A stretch of 16,172 nt of DNA, taken from NCBI GenBank assembly GCA_040902925.1, contig JBBDWJ010000259.1, positions 1 through 16,172 of the forward strand, in the 5' to 3' direction. This document shows, one piece after another, positions 1 to 6,839 of the stretch; position 1 is the stretch's first letter, and each line of letters starts with the position of its first letter. The notes under the pieces were generated by a model, which saw nothing but the letters and a program-made list of their open reading frames with translations, did not search any database and was not told the DNA's origin. The position numbers were made by a program, and so were the translations under genes. Source of the DNA: JBBDWJ01 sp040902925. Its GTDB lineage: Bacteria; Acidobacteriota; Terriglobia; Bryobacterales; UBA6623.

Positions 1-306
1 GGCGTGTTTCGAATCATTGGAGAGTCCGCCGACAGCCTTCTCGACATCAGCGGCTCGGAGAGCCGCCAGTTCGTCGAGCGTTCTGTGTTGCAGCATCTCA
101 GTGAGAGCAGAGCCTGCGGCGATCGAAGCGGTGCAACCGCGCGTCTTGTAGCGAACTTCTGTCACACGGCCCTCCAGGCTCATCGCAAATAGCTGCAGAA
201 TGTCGCCGCAGATAGGGTTCGAAACCTCCACCATTACGGCGGGCGGATCGAGCGTTCCCACGTTCCGTGGATTCTGAAAATGGTCCAACAAGGTTTCGCT
301 ATACAT
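1..306 (-). CDS. IscU/NifU-type iron-sulfur cluster scaffold protein (partial, 3' end outside window)
   Basis: This minus-strand gene starts at the ATG complementary to 304-306 and stays open for 102 codons to the left edge, so its C-terminus is missing. The N-terminus reads MYSETLLDHFQNPRNVG, which is the hallmark of IscU/NifU-N scaffolds, on which Fe-S clusters are assembled from cysteine-desulfurase sulfur before transfer to apoproteins. Two ligand cysteines are visible: C33 in NPICGD (followed by the usual G-D) and C58 in RGCTASIAAGS. At the place of the third IscU cysteine (the H-C pair) this protein has K100-H101-A102. A cysteine a few residues later, outside the window, could serve instead. 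A GAGAGG-like Shine-Dalgarno lies about 10 nt upstream. It follows tadA by 35 nt on the same strand, so the two are probably co-transcribed. Family assignment is secure; the exact subfamily (IscU, SufU or NifU-like) is not. Confidence 0.88.
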   Translation of the reverse strand, partial: MYSETLLDHFQNPRNVGTLDPPAVMVEVSNPICGDILQLFAMSLEGRVTEVRYKTRGCTASIAAGSALTEMLQHRTLDELAALRAADVEKAVGGLSNDSKHA

Positions 307-341
307 GATGCTCGCCTCTCGCGGGCTAACATTCCCACACG

Positions 342-806
342 TCACCGGCGCTGCTCGAAGAACGATTTCAAGCGCCGCAGGCACTCTTCAGGAAGCACCC
401 CTTCAACGATCTCGATACGGTGGTTGAGCAGGTCGGAGTCGGCAATCCGAAACTTGCTGCGCACCGCGCCAAAGCGTAAATCCCGAACTCCGAACACCAG
501 TTTGCGAATCCGGGCAGTCACCATCGCCCCGGCGCACATCGCGCATGGCTCCATGGTCACGTAGAGTGTGGCTTCCGTGAGGCGGTAATCGTCAAGCGCC
601 TGAGCGGCTTCGCGCAAGGCAACGATCTCGGCATGCGCCGTGGGGTCGCGAGTCGAGATCGGCGTATTGTATCCACGGCCCGCGATACTGCCGCCCGCAA
701 CGACCAGCGCCCCGACGGGAACCTCGCCGCGCGCCTCGGCCTCGCCGGCCAGACGCAGGGCTTCCCTCATGAATTCCTCATCCGCAACGGAAATTGGATC
801 AGCCAT
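342..806 (-). CDS. tadA: tRNA-specific adenosine deaminase TadA
   Basis: The 154-residue product matches the usual TadA length. TadA deaminates the wobble adenosine A34 of tRNA-Arg(ACG) to inosine in the cytoplasm, which is needed to read several arginine codons. The zinc-dependent deaminase core is complete: H58-A59-E60 (zinc ligand His and proton-shuttle Glu) and P87-C88-A-M-C91 (two cysteine ligands). N47 in the RGYN segment matches the substrate-contacting Asn of E. coli TadA. The C-terminal part contains the usual helices after the FG(A)VRSK region. The ATG at 804-806 directly follows an in-frame TGA at 807-809, so this is the farthest upstream possible start. The Shine-Dalgarno is weak (GGTGGG about 8 nt upstream). 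It precedes the IscU-like gene by 35 nt. A guanine or cytosine deaminase of the same fold is less likely given the motif context and length. Confidence 0.93.
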   Translation of the reverse strand: MADPISVADEEFMREALRLAGEAEARGEVPVGALVVAGGSIAGRGYNTPISTRDPTAHAEIVALREAAQALDDYRLTEATLYVTMEPCAMCAGAMVTARIRKLVFGVRDLRFGAVRSKFRIADSDLLNHRIEIVEGVLPEECLRRLKSFFEQRR

Positions 807-869
807 TCATAGCCCACCAAAGGTCATAGTCCGCGGAACAAACCGGAACGCACCATCGTAATCCTTGCT

Positions 870-901
870 TCCACCTGCTGGAAACCTTTGCCGCAGGTGG
901 A
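870..901. repeat. Perfect 9-bp inverted repeat in divergent intergenic region
   Basis: TCCACCTGC (870-878) and GCAGGTGGA (893-901) are perfect complements separated by 14 nt. It lies 64-95 bp upstream of tadA and about 225 bp upstream of the ABC permease. It could be an operator half-site pair or an RNA hairpin in the tadA leader. No poly-T tract follows it on either strand, so an intrinsic terminator is unlikely. Confidence 0.45.
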
Positions 902-1095
902 CGACGCAGCAGACGTCGGTGCGTACCATCGTGAAACGAGGGGTTAGAGTCTTCGCCTTTGGCCCAAAAAGCGCGGCCGGTGCCACGGTTTCAACCACTT
1001 AGAAGCCGGCTACTGACGGCAAAGCGGCGGCCGTCTGAGCTTGAGGTTGTCGAAAAGCGGCGCGGCGGCGTCCGCGCGTCAACGCGAATTCTCGC

Positions 1096-1101
1096 TATAC
1101 T
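1096..1101 (+). promoter_or_regulatory. Possible -10 box for the ABC exporter operon
   Basis: TATACT matches the sigma70 -10 consensus in five of six positions and lies 24 nt before the preferred GTG start of the first permease. No good -35 box occurs 16-18 nt upstream (the region is CGCGCG-like), so the call is weak. If real, transcription would begin near 1108. That would exclude the TTG at 1102 as start and favour the GTG at 1126. Confidence 0.3.
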
Positions 1102-1125
1102 TTGAAAGTCCACGCGAGTTCTCTG

Positions 1126-2274
1126 GTGTTCAAATATATCCCATTGACGTTCCGGAATCTGTTGCGCAACCGTCGGCGCACGATTCTCACGGTGCTCAGC
1201 GTGATGATTTCGCTGTTTCTGCTGAGCCTGTTGTTCACGGTGTACACGGCGTTCTACCACCGCGAGCGGCCGCCGGAGCAGGCGCGCCGTCTGATCACGC
1301 GGCACAAGGTCTCTCTGACGCACGTGATACCTGAATACTACGGCAGCCGGATCGAAGCCATCAGCGGCGTCGAAGGAGTGATGGTCCAGAACTGGTTCGG
1401 CGGCATCTACATCGACGACCGGCCCGAGCACATGTTCGCGCGCTTCGCGGTCGAGGCCGACAAGCTCTTCGACATTTACACCGAATGGACCATTCCGCCC
1501 GAGCAGCTCGAAGCGTTTCTCCGGGACCGGCAGGGCGTCGCCGTCGGCAAGTCGATCGCGAGCCAGAACAACTTGACGCTCGGGCAGCGCATCACCATCA
1601 AAGGCGATATCTATCCGGTCGATTTGGAGTTGACCGTGCGCGCCATTTTTGAGGGCCGCGATGACACCGTGACGTTCTTCCACCGCAAGTATCTGGAAGA
1701 AGGCCTCCCGGAGGGCTACAAGGGCAACGTCGGCATCTTCGTCATCCAGGCCGCCACTACCGACGACGTGCCGCGCATCGCCCGCGAGGTGGACGAAATG
1801 TTCCGGAACGCGCCGCAGCCGACGAAAACCGAAAGCGCCGCGGCGTTTGAGCTTGCCTTCGTGAATCAGCTCGGCAATATCAAGCTGTTTTTGCTTAGCA
1901 TCGCCGGCGCCGTGGTGTTTACGATTCTGCTGGTTTCCGGCAATACGGTGGCGATGTCAGTGCGCGAGCGTATCCGCGAGATCGGCGTGCTCAAGACGCT
2001 GGGGTTCACCTCGTCCGTGGTGCTTTCGATGATCATCGTCGAGGCGATCGCGATGGCGCTGCTGGGCGGCGTTTTAGGCGTGGCCTTGTGCTTCGCGGTG
2101 ACGCAAGCGATGCGCAACGTCATGGTCAGTTTCTTTTCCGGGTTCGTCATGCCGTTGTGGGGCGTCCCGCTGTGCCTGGCAGCGGCTGCCCTCATCGGCT
2201 TGCTGAGTTCGGTCATTCCTGCCACGATCGCCTCGCGGACGCAGATCACCGAGGCGCTGCGGCATACCGGGTAG
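1126..2274 (+). CDS. ABC transporter permease, FtsX/MacB type (first of two)
   Basis: This is an inner-membrane permease of a MacB/LolCE-like (type VII) ABC system, about 382 residues from the chosen start. It shows the FtsX-family layout: TM1 at about 20-43, a periplasmic domain of roughly 210 residues, then three C-terminal helices at about 253-277, 297-325 and 342-367. The cytoplasmic motif VRERIREIGVLKTLGF between TM2 and TM3 is the coupling-helix signature that contacts the ATPase. I chose the GTG at 1126 because it puts FKYIPLTFRNLLRNRRRT at the N-terminus, as in the paralogue downstream, and because a TATACT box lies at 1096. A TTG at 1102 would add eight residues. The next permease begins 43 nt downstream. 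Such systems move lipids, lipoproteins, peptides or drugs between inner membrane and periplasm by a mechanotransmission cycle; the substrate here is unknown. Confidence 0.85.
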   Translation: MFKYIPLTFRNLLRNRRRTILTVLSVMISLFLLSLLFTVYTAFYHRERPPEQARRLITRHKVSLTHVIPEYYGSRIEAISGVEGVMVQNWFGGIYIDDRPEHMFARFAVEADKLFDIYTEWTIPPEQLEAFLRDRQGVAVGKSIASQNNLTLGQRITIKGDIYPVDLELTVRAIFEGRDDTVTFFHRKYLEEGLPEGYKGNVGIFVIQAATTDDVPRIAREVDEMFRNAPQPTKTESAAAFELAFVNQLGNIKLFLLSIAGAVVFTILLVSGNTVAMSVRERIREIGVLKTLGFTSSVVLSMIIVEAIAMALLGGVLGVALCFAVTQAMRNVMVSFFSGFVMPLWGVPLCLAAAALIGLLSSVIPATIASRTQITEALRHTG

Positions 2275-2317
2275 CACCCGCGCGGCCGCAGGCAAGACTT
2301 TCATCCAACGGAACGCC

Positions 2318-3484
2318 ATGGCAGCGATACCGCTCTTCTACAATCTCCGCAACCTGAAGGTGCGGAAAACGACGACCATCATGACGGCGCTCGGCATCGC
2401 GCTGACCGTCGCCGTGCTGTTGGGCATCTGGGCGTTGGTGCAAGGTCTGCAGTCGTCGTTGGCTGTTACCGGCGACCCGCTGCACCTGCTCGTGATGCGG
2501 CAAGGCTCGACGTCGGAACTGGTCAGCATCGTCACCGATGAAAAATTTCAAGCGCTGCGGCGGTTGGAAGGTATTGCACGGCTCGATGGCGAGCCCATGG
2601 TGTCCAATGAAGTCGTCACGGTGGTTACGCTGCCGCTGCGCGGCGACCCGACGCAGGAAGGCAACATCAACTTGCGCGGGCTCGCGCCAATGGGCATCAA
2701 GATGCGCGACGTCCGGATTGCGGAGGGCCGCTGGTTCGAGGAAGGCAAGCGTGAGATCGTGGTCGGGCGGGGCTTGCACGCCATTCGGGCAGGCACCGAA
2801 ATCGGCGACAAGATCGAGTTCGGACGCGGCGCATGGGAAGTAGTCGGCATCTTCGACGCCGGCAAGTCCGCGTTCAACAGCGAGGTGTGGGCTCCCGGAG
2901 CGCTGGCCACATCGGACCTCGGCCGCGGCGCCACGCGCAGCTCGGTGCTGGTAAAAGCCGAGGACGCCGTCGCCGCGCAGGCGCTGCTCAACCGCGTCTC
3001 CGACGATCAGCGGCTGATGCTCGAGGCAAAATCCGAACGCGCCTACTACGAAGCGCAGATGACGTCGGCGATGCCGGTCTGGACACTCGGTATCTTCGTA
3101 TCGGCGATCATGGCCATCGGTAGTTGTTTCGCCGCCATGAACACGATGTACACCGCGGTCGCGCGGCGCAATCGCGAAATCGGCGTGCTGCAGATGCTGG
3201 GCTTTTCGCGCTGGAGCATTCTGGTCTCCTTCGTCTTCGAATCCCTGTTGCTGTCGTTGCTCGGGGGGATCATCGGTTGTTTGCTGGTGTTGCCGCTCAA
3301 CGGCGTCGATACGCGCATGGGCAATTTCGTCACTTTTAGCGAGACGACCTTTCAGTTTGAGGTCGGGCTGAAGACGATGGCGATCGGCATCGCTTTCGCC
3401 GCGTTCCTGGGCGTGGTGGGGGGAGTGCTGCCGGCGCGGATGGCGTCCCGCAAAGACATCCTCTCGTCTCTGCGGGATCTCTAA
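2318..3484 (+). CDS. ABC transporter permease, FtsX/MacB type (second of two)
   Basis: The 388-residue product has the same topology as its upstream neighbour: TM1 about 20-40, a periplasmic MacB-PCD-like domain (about 45-250), then helices at about 253-280, 300-328 and 350-372. The motif VARRNREIGVLQMLGFSRW is the FtsX-family cytoplasmic coupling segment, and the C-terminus LPARMASRKDILSSLRDL is typical of the family. The two permeases are clearly related but not close copies. A heterodimeric transmembrane unit, like LolC/LolE, is therefore plausible; this is inference. The ATG at 2318 is preceded by GGAACG. The adaptor gene begins 160 nt downstream, with a weak terminator-like hairpin between. 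Confidence 0.87.
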   Translation: MAAIPLFYNLRNLKVRKTTTIMTALGIALTVAVLLGIWALVQGLQSSLAVTGDPLHLLVMRQGSTSELVSIVTDEKFQALRRLEGIARLDGEPMVSNEVVTVVTLPLRGDPTQEGNINLRGLAPMGIKMRDVRIAEGRWFEEGKREIVVGRGLHAIRAGTEIGDKIEFGRGAWEVVGIFDAGKSAFNSEVWAPGALATSDLGRGATRSSVLVKAEDAVAAQALLNRVSDDQRLMLEAKSERAYYEAQMTSAMPVWTLGIFVSAIMAIGSCFAAMNTMYTAVARRNREIGVLQMLGFSRWSILVSFVFESLLLSLLGGIIGCLLVLPLNGVDTRMGNFVTFSETTFQFEVGLKTMAIGIAFAAFLGVVGGVLPARMASRKDILSSLRDL

Positions 3485-3510
3485 CCGGCAGCGTCTGCGA
3501 GGCGCCACGA

Positions 3511-3535
3511 AGCCGGGAAATAGCGGCTCATTTTT
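3511..3535 (+). terminator. Weak terminator-like hairpin after the second permease
   Basis: AGCCG (3511-3515) pairs with CGGCT (3524-3528) across an 8-nt loop, and a run of five T follows at 3531-3535. The stem is only 5 bp, so it may attenuate rather than end transcription between the permease pair and the adaptor-ATPase pair. Confidence 0.3.
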
Positions 3536-3644
3536 GTTGGCTGTAGCAATTCGACTTACGGCCGGCGAATGACGCAACTCTTCTTCGCACCGCGGTCCGA
3601 TTCGCGAAGGCCTCACGGAATAGTTTGTAACTTTGAAAACTGCG

Positions 3645-5003
3645 ATGGCGGAATCAAAGCACGAAATCGACGAAAAACTGGCGGGCTTGCGGCTGGAGCG
3701 CGGCGATCGCGAGCGCTCGGAGTCCCCTCGCTGGGCGAAATGGTGGATCTTCACCGGTATCGCTATCTTCCTATTGCTGGCGGTCTGGCGGATCGGCTTT
3801 GGAGAAGGCTCTGCCGTGGAAGTGGAAACCGTCCGCGTCACCGCCCAAACCGCTGGAGACGCCGGCGACTCGGTTGTGCTCGAAGCAGCCGGATATGTCG
3901 TGCCGCATCACAAGATCGAGGTCGCGTCGAAGGTCGTCGGTAAGGTCGCCTGGATCGGCGTCGAAAAGGGCGATCCGGTCAAACTGGGCCAGGTGGTGGT
4001 GCGGCTCGAAAACGACGAGTACGTCGCGCAAGTGCATCAGGAAGAAGGCAACCTCGCTTCGCTGAAAGCGCGCCTACGGGAGTTCGAGAACGGCTCGCGG
4101 CCTGAGGAGATCGCGCTGGCCAACGCCAACCTCGACGAGGCCAAGGCCAACCTCAGCAACGCGAAAACCAACCTCGACCGGGCGCGGCAGCTCGCGGGCG
4201 AGGGCGTGTTTTCGAAACAGGAACTGGACGATGCTCAAGCGCGCTACGACGCCCAAGCGGCGCGTGTGGAGTCGCTCGACCGGGCATTTGAGCTGATGCG
4301 CATCGGGCCGCGCGTGGAACAGATCGACGCGCTCAAGGGTCAGGTCAAAGAAGCGGAAGGGCGGCTGGCGCTAGCGCGCACGCGGCTCGATGGCGCGGAG
4401 ATCCGCGCTCCCGTCACCGGCACGATCCTCGAGCGTAACGTGGAAATTGGCGAGTTTGTCACAACCAGTTTCGTCGGCGAGCGCGGCGCCAAGGGTTACG
4501 TGGTGTCGCTGGCCGATCTCAGCGATTTGCAGGTCGAGCTCGACATCAGCCAAAACGATTTCGCCCGGCTGCGCCCCGAACAGCGCGGCGTCGTCTGGAC
4601 CGACGCGTTCCCCGATCGCAAATACGAAGGCCGTATCTTCGAGATTTCTCCGGAAGCCGACCGCCAGAAAGCGACCGTGCAGGTCAAGGTGCAAGTTCTC
4701 AAGCCGGATGAATATTTGCGGCCCGAGATGAACGCCAACGTTGCATTCGTGGCCGAGCCGAAGACTGCGGAGTCCGGCGAGCCGGCGAGAGCGGCGATCA
4801 CCATACCGTCCTCGGCATTGCGCGACGGCAACACCGTTTTTGTATTGCTCGACGATCGCGCCATGAAGCGCAGCGTAAAAGTGCGGCAGTCCGGCCCCCG
4901 CGGCGTCGAGATCAGCGAGGGCCTGATCGGCGGTGAAGAGTTGATTCTGTCGCCGCCGCCCGAACTGGAAGATGGGGACAAAGTGAGGCTGAAGACGTCA
5001 TGA
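3645..5003 (+). CDS. Periplasmic adaptor (membrane fusion protein, HlyD/MacA type)
   Basis: The 452-residue product would link the ABC exporter to an outer-membrane channel or hold substrate in the periplasm. Features in order: a charged cytoplasmic tail, one anchor helix (about 34-51, WWIFTGIAIFLLLAVW), the first lipoyl half (about 83-130, GYVVPHHKIEV...GDPVKLGQVVVRLEN), a long alpha-helical hairpin rich in A, E, K and L (about 130-248), the second lipoyl half (RAPVTGTILERNVEIGEFV, about 254-272), a beta-barrel domain (about 285-370) and a membrane-proximal domain to the end. This is the standard MacA/RND adaptor order. I chose the ATG at 3645; a TTG at 3633 would add four residues and neither has a strong Shine-Dalgarno. 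The stop codon overlaps the ATPase start (ATGA), so the two are translationally coupled. No TolC-like outer-membrane gene is present in the window. Confidence 0.9.
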   Translation: MAESKHEIDEKLAGLRLERGDRERSESPRWAKWWIFTGIAIFLLLAVWRIGFGEGSAVEVETVRVTAQTAGDAGDSVVLEAAGYVVPHHKIEVASKVVGKVAWIGVEKGDPVKLGQVVVRLENDEYVAQVHQEEGNLASLKARLREFENGSRPEEIALANANLDEAKANLSNAKTNLDRARQLAGEGVFSKQELDDAQARYDAQAARVESLDRAFELMRIGPRVEQIDALKGQVKEAEGRLALARTRLDGAEIRAPVTGTILERNVEIGEFVTTSFVGERGAKGYVVSLADLSDLQVELDISQNDFARLRPEQRGVVWTDAFPDRKYEGRIFEISPEADRQKATVQVKVQVLKPDEYLRPEMNANVAFVAEPKTAESGEPARAAITIPSSALRDGNTVFVLLDDRAMKRSVKVRQSGPRGVEISEGLIGGEELILSPPPELEDGDKVRLKTS

Positions 5004-5698
5004 GTGCGGAAATCGCCATTGAGCTCCAGAACGTTCGCAAGGAGTACGGGCGCGATGGCCTTGGAGTCATCGCTCTCGCCGACGTCTCGTTGCAGATCCC
5101 CAAGGGAGAGTTTTTTTGCCTGATGGGCCCTTCGGGCTCGGGGAAATCGACTTTGCTGCACCTGGTCGCGTGCATCGACCGGCCCTCGAAGGGCACGGTG
5201 CGTGTATTTGGCAAGGACCTCTCGGCGCTCAACGACAAGGAAAAGGCGCGCTGGCGGAGTGAAAACGTCGGCTACGTCTTTCAAACATTCAACCTGATCC
5301 CGGTGCTCACCGCCCTCGAGAACGTCGAGCTTCCGCTGCTGCTGACCAACCTGACCAAGCAGAAGCGCCGCGAGCAAGCCCGCAAGGCGCTCAGCATCGT
5401 CAGCCTGGAGGATCGCCTCGATCACTACCCGCGCCAGCTTTCCGGTGGACAAGAGCAGCGCGTGGCGATCGCCCGCGCGATCGTGACCGACCCCGAGATC
5501 ATCCTGGCCGACGAACCGACCGGCGACCTCGACGCCGTTTCCGCCAAAGACGTGCTGAACATCTTGACCGCGCTGAACAAGACGTATCAAAAAACGATCG
5601 TCATGGTGACGCACGATCCGCACGCCGCGCAATACGCGCACATCAGCCGCTATCTGGAGAAGGGCGACCTGCTGCCGGCGGGAGAAGGGCCGCAGTAG
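5000..5698 (+). CDS. ABC transporter ATP-binding protein, LolD/MacB-N type
   Basis: This is a 232-residue stand-alone nucleotide-binding subunit. All motifs are intact: Walker A G43-PSGSGKST-51, Q-loop Q95 in VFQTFNLIP, signature LSGGQ at 147-151 followed by EQRVAIARA, Walker B IILADE at 167-172 with D-loop GDLD, and switch H205 in MVTHD. The FQTFNLIPVLTALENVELPL segment and the length are characteristic of the LolD/MacB/FtsE family, which pairs with FtsX-type permeases. The ATG overlaps the adaptor stop by ATGA. With the two permeases upstream it should energise a MacAB- or LolCDE-like exporter on the cytoplasmic face of the inner membrane. LolD of a lipoprotein-release system is the main alternative; the HlyD-type adaptor next door argues for an efflux-type machine instead. 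Confidence 0.93.
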   Translation: MSAEIAIELQNVRKEYGRDGLGVIALADVSLQIPKGEFFCLMGPSGSGKSTLLHLVACIDRPSKGTVRVFGKDLSALNDKEKARWRSENVGYVFQTFNLIPVLTALENVELPLLLTNLTKQKRREQARKALSIVSLEDRLDHYPRQLSGGQEQRVAIARAIVTDPEIILADEPTGDLDAVSAKDVLNILTALNKTYQKTIVMVTHDPHAAQYAHISRYLEKGDLLPAGEGPQ

Positions 5699-5711
5699 TT
5701 CCCGGCGTAGG

Positions 5712-5843
5712 CTAATCGGCGAGGCCGATCCGAACCCCGCAAGGTTGGGGTCCGCCCGAACTCCCATAAATCCCTCGATCGAAACACGGCAAGTTGTGTG
5801 ACCCCATGCTTGCGCATGGGGCTCGGATCGCCTACGGCGATTC
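5712..5843. repeat. Paired hairpin repeat (REP/BIME-like), copy 1
   Basis: Two oppositely oriented units of about 40-45 bp face each other across about 45 bp. The left unit has hairpin ATCGGC-gag-GCCGAT (5715-5729), then CCGA, then ACCCC...GGGGT (5734-5751). The right unit is the mirror: CCCCATGC-ttgc-GCATGGGG (5802-5821), then CTCGG, then ATCGCC-tac-GGCGAT (5827-5841). The right unit recurs at 12727-12771 with 43 of 45 identical bases. Lying just after the ATPase stop, the hairpins could end or stabilise the exporter transcript. The sequence also creates a false N-terminal extension in frame with the following amidohydrolase. Confidence 0.8.
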
Positions 5844-5866
5844 CCGCCGACAAAGCGAACCGCAAT

Positions 5867-5894
5867 TTGACGCACTGCTCCGTTCTGATATCCT
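5867..5894 (+). promoter_or_regulatory. Sigma70-type promoter of the amidohydrolase gene
   Basis: A -35 box TTGACG (5867-5872) and a -10 box TATCCT (5889-5894) are separated by 16 nt, and a TG dinucleotide (5886-5887) gives an extended -10. The ATG of the amidohydrolase is 43 nt downstream of the -10. This is the best promoter match in the window. It supports independent transcription from the exporter operon and the start at 5938 rather than further upstream. Confidence 0.55.
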
Positions 5895-5937
5895 GGCATC
5901 GCAGTCAACCGTTCGGACCGGCCAAGGCTCCTCCTGC

Positions 5938-6780
5938 ATGCTCATTCTCGACACCCACGCGCACATCTATTCGCCGGACGAAAAACGCTATCCGCCGATC
6001 GACAAACCGTTGCGGCCGCCAGGCGGCAAGGGCTCGCTCGAGGAACTGCGCGACGAAAGCCGCGCCAACAATGTGGCGGCTGCCTGCATCATTCAAACCA
6101 GCAGCTTCTATCGTTTCGACAATCGCTACATCTGCGATAGCGCCAAGGCCGCGCCTGATTGGACAGCGGGCGTCTGCACGCTCGATCCCGACGATCCGCA
6201 CAGCCCCGGCCTGCTGCAGCAGTATGTTCGCGACTACGGCATCCGCGGCATGCGCAGCATCGCGGCGCGCAGCGGCCGCTTCGACGACGCGGGCGTACGC
6301 GCCCTATGGAAAACCGCTCTGGATGAAGGGATCGTCATCAACGCCCTAAGCGGCCTCGCCACCGCCGGCCAGGTCGATCAACTCGTTGGCGAGTTCCCCG
6401 CCCTGCCGGTCGTACTCGATCACTGTTTGAATCCCGAGGCCGGTCCCGATCTCGATGCAACCGTCGAGCAGGTGCTGAGGATGTCGCGGCGGCCGAACCT
6501 GCATGCCAAGCTCACCTTCGTGCCGACGGGCAGTAAGACGGGCTATCCGTGCGCGGACATGCACGAGCCCAGCCGCGAGATCCTGAACGCGTTCGGACCC
6601 GAGCGCTGTGTCTGGGGCAGCGATTTCCCGTGCGAGCTGTGGACGCCGCGAGTGAGTTATGCCGAGCACCTCAAGATTTTTATCGAGGCGCTCGGGTTGA
6701 CCGAAGGAGCCCGCGTTCAGATTCTCGGCGAGACAGCGCGGCGGTTGTGGTTTCCGAACCTGAAGCCCGAAACCCGCTAG
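5938..6780 (+). CDS. Metal-dependent TIM-barrel amidohydrolase / lactonase-like protein
   Basis: The 280-residue protein belongs to the amidohydrolase-2 family (PF04909 type), which includes 2-pyrone-4,6-dicarboxylate lactonase and L-fuconolactonase-like enzymes. The N-terminus carries D5-T6-H7-A8-H9, the metal-binding HxH on strand 1. H162 in VVLDHC and D229 in WGSDFPCE are the expected later ligand and catalytic Asp. No signal peptide is seen, so it should be cytoplasmic. The reading frame stays open upstream to about 5794, but that part is the hairpin repeat and a promoter, so I start at the ATG at 5938, where the family's N-terminus begins. The hydroxy-acid oxidase gene starts 59 nt downstream. 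A lactonase yielding a hydroxy acid would fit that neighbour, but this link is a guess and the substrate cannot be read from the sequence. Confidence 0.86.
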   Translation: MLILDTHAHIYSPDEKRYPPIDKPLRPPGGKGSLEELRDESRANNVAAACIIQTSSFYRFDNRYICDSAKAAPDWTAGVCTLDPDDPHSPGLLQQYVRDYGIRGMRSIAARSGRFDDAGVRALWKTALDEGIVINALSGLATAGQVDQLVGEFPALPVVLDHCLNPEAGPDLDATVEQVLRMSRRPNLHAKLTFVPTGSKTGYPCADMHEPSREILNAFGPERCVWGSDFPCELWTPRVSYAEHLKIFIEALGLTEGARVQILGETARRLWFPNLKPETR

Positions 6781-6790
6781 CTCGCTGTAC

Positions 6791-6796
6791 TAGAAT
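6791..6796 (+). promoter_or_regulatory. Possible -10 box for the oxidase-cytochrome operon
   Basis: TAGAAT lies 43 nt before the oxidase ATG, the same -10 to ATG distance as in the amidohydrolase promoter. There is no convincing -35 at the normal distance. Read-through from the amidohydrolase promoter is an alternative way of expressing the downstream pair. Confidence 0.28.
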
Positions 6797-6839
6797 GACT
6801 CTGGTTTCTCCCAACGCTTCCCGCTAGGACAGGTTCGCC

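Larger units (their letters stand above)
807..1125. other. Divergent intergenic region between tadA and the ABC permease
   Basis: This 319-bp stretch separates the minus-strand tadA operon from the plus-strand exporter operon, so it should hold both promoters. A 63-codon minus-strand open frame (807-998) fills part of it. It has no recognisable motif and ends at the TGA just before the tadA ATG, so I do not call it a gene. The visible structures are a 9-bp inverted repeat (870-901), a weaker 6-bp dyad GACGGC/GCCGTC (1015-1035) and a TATACT box just before the permease start. No tRNA or other RNA gene is evident. Confidence 0.6.

Noticed and set aside
807..998. 63-codon minus-strand open frame just upstream of tadA
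   Set aside because: No recognisable motif or good Shine-Dalgarno, and it contains the 870-901 inverted repeat. It is probably non-coding leader in the same frame as tadA.
2246..3841. Very long minus-strand open frame (531 codons) opposite the second permease
   Set aside because: High-GC antisense shadow: its composition (rich in Arg, His, Asp, Gln) has no domain pattern, and the plus strand encodes a clear FtsX-type permease.
4496..5908. Long minus-strand open frame (470 codons) opposite the adaptor and ATPase genes
   Set aside because: Antisense shadow of two well-supported plus-strand genes with all expected motifs.
5794..5937. N-terminal extension of the amidohydrolase (48 residues)
   Set aside because: It translates the hairpin repeat and the promoter at 5867-5894; the family's metal-binding DTHAH motif begins right after the ATG at 5938.
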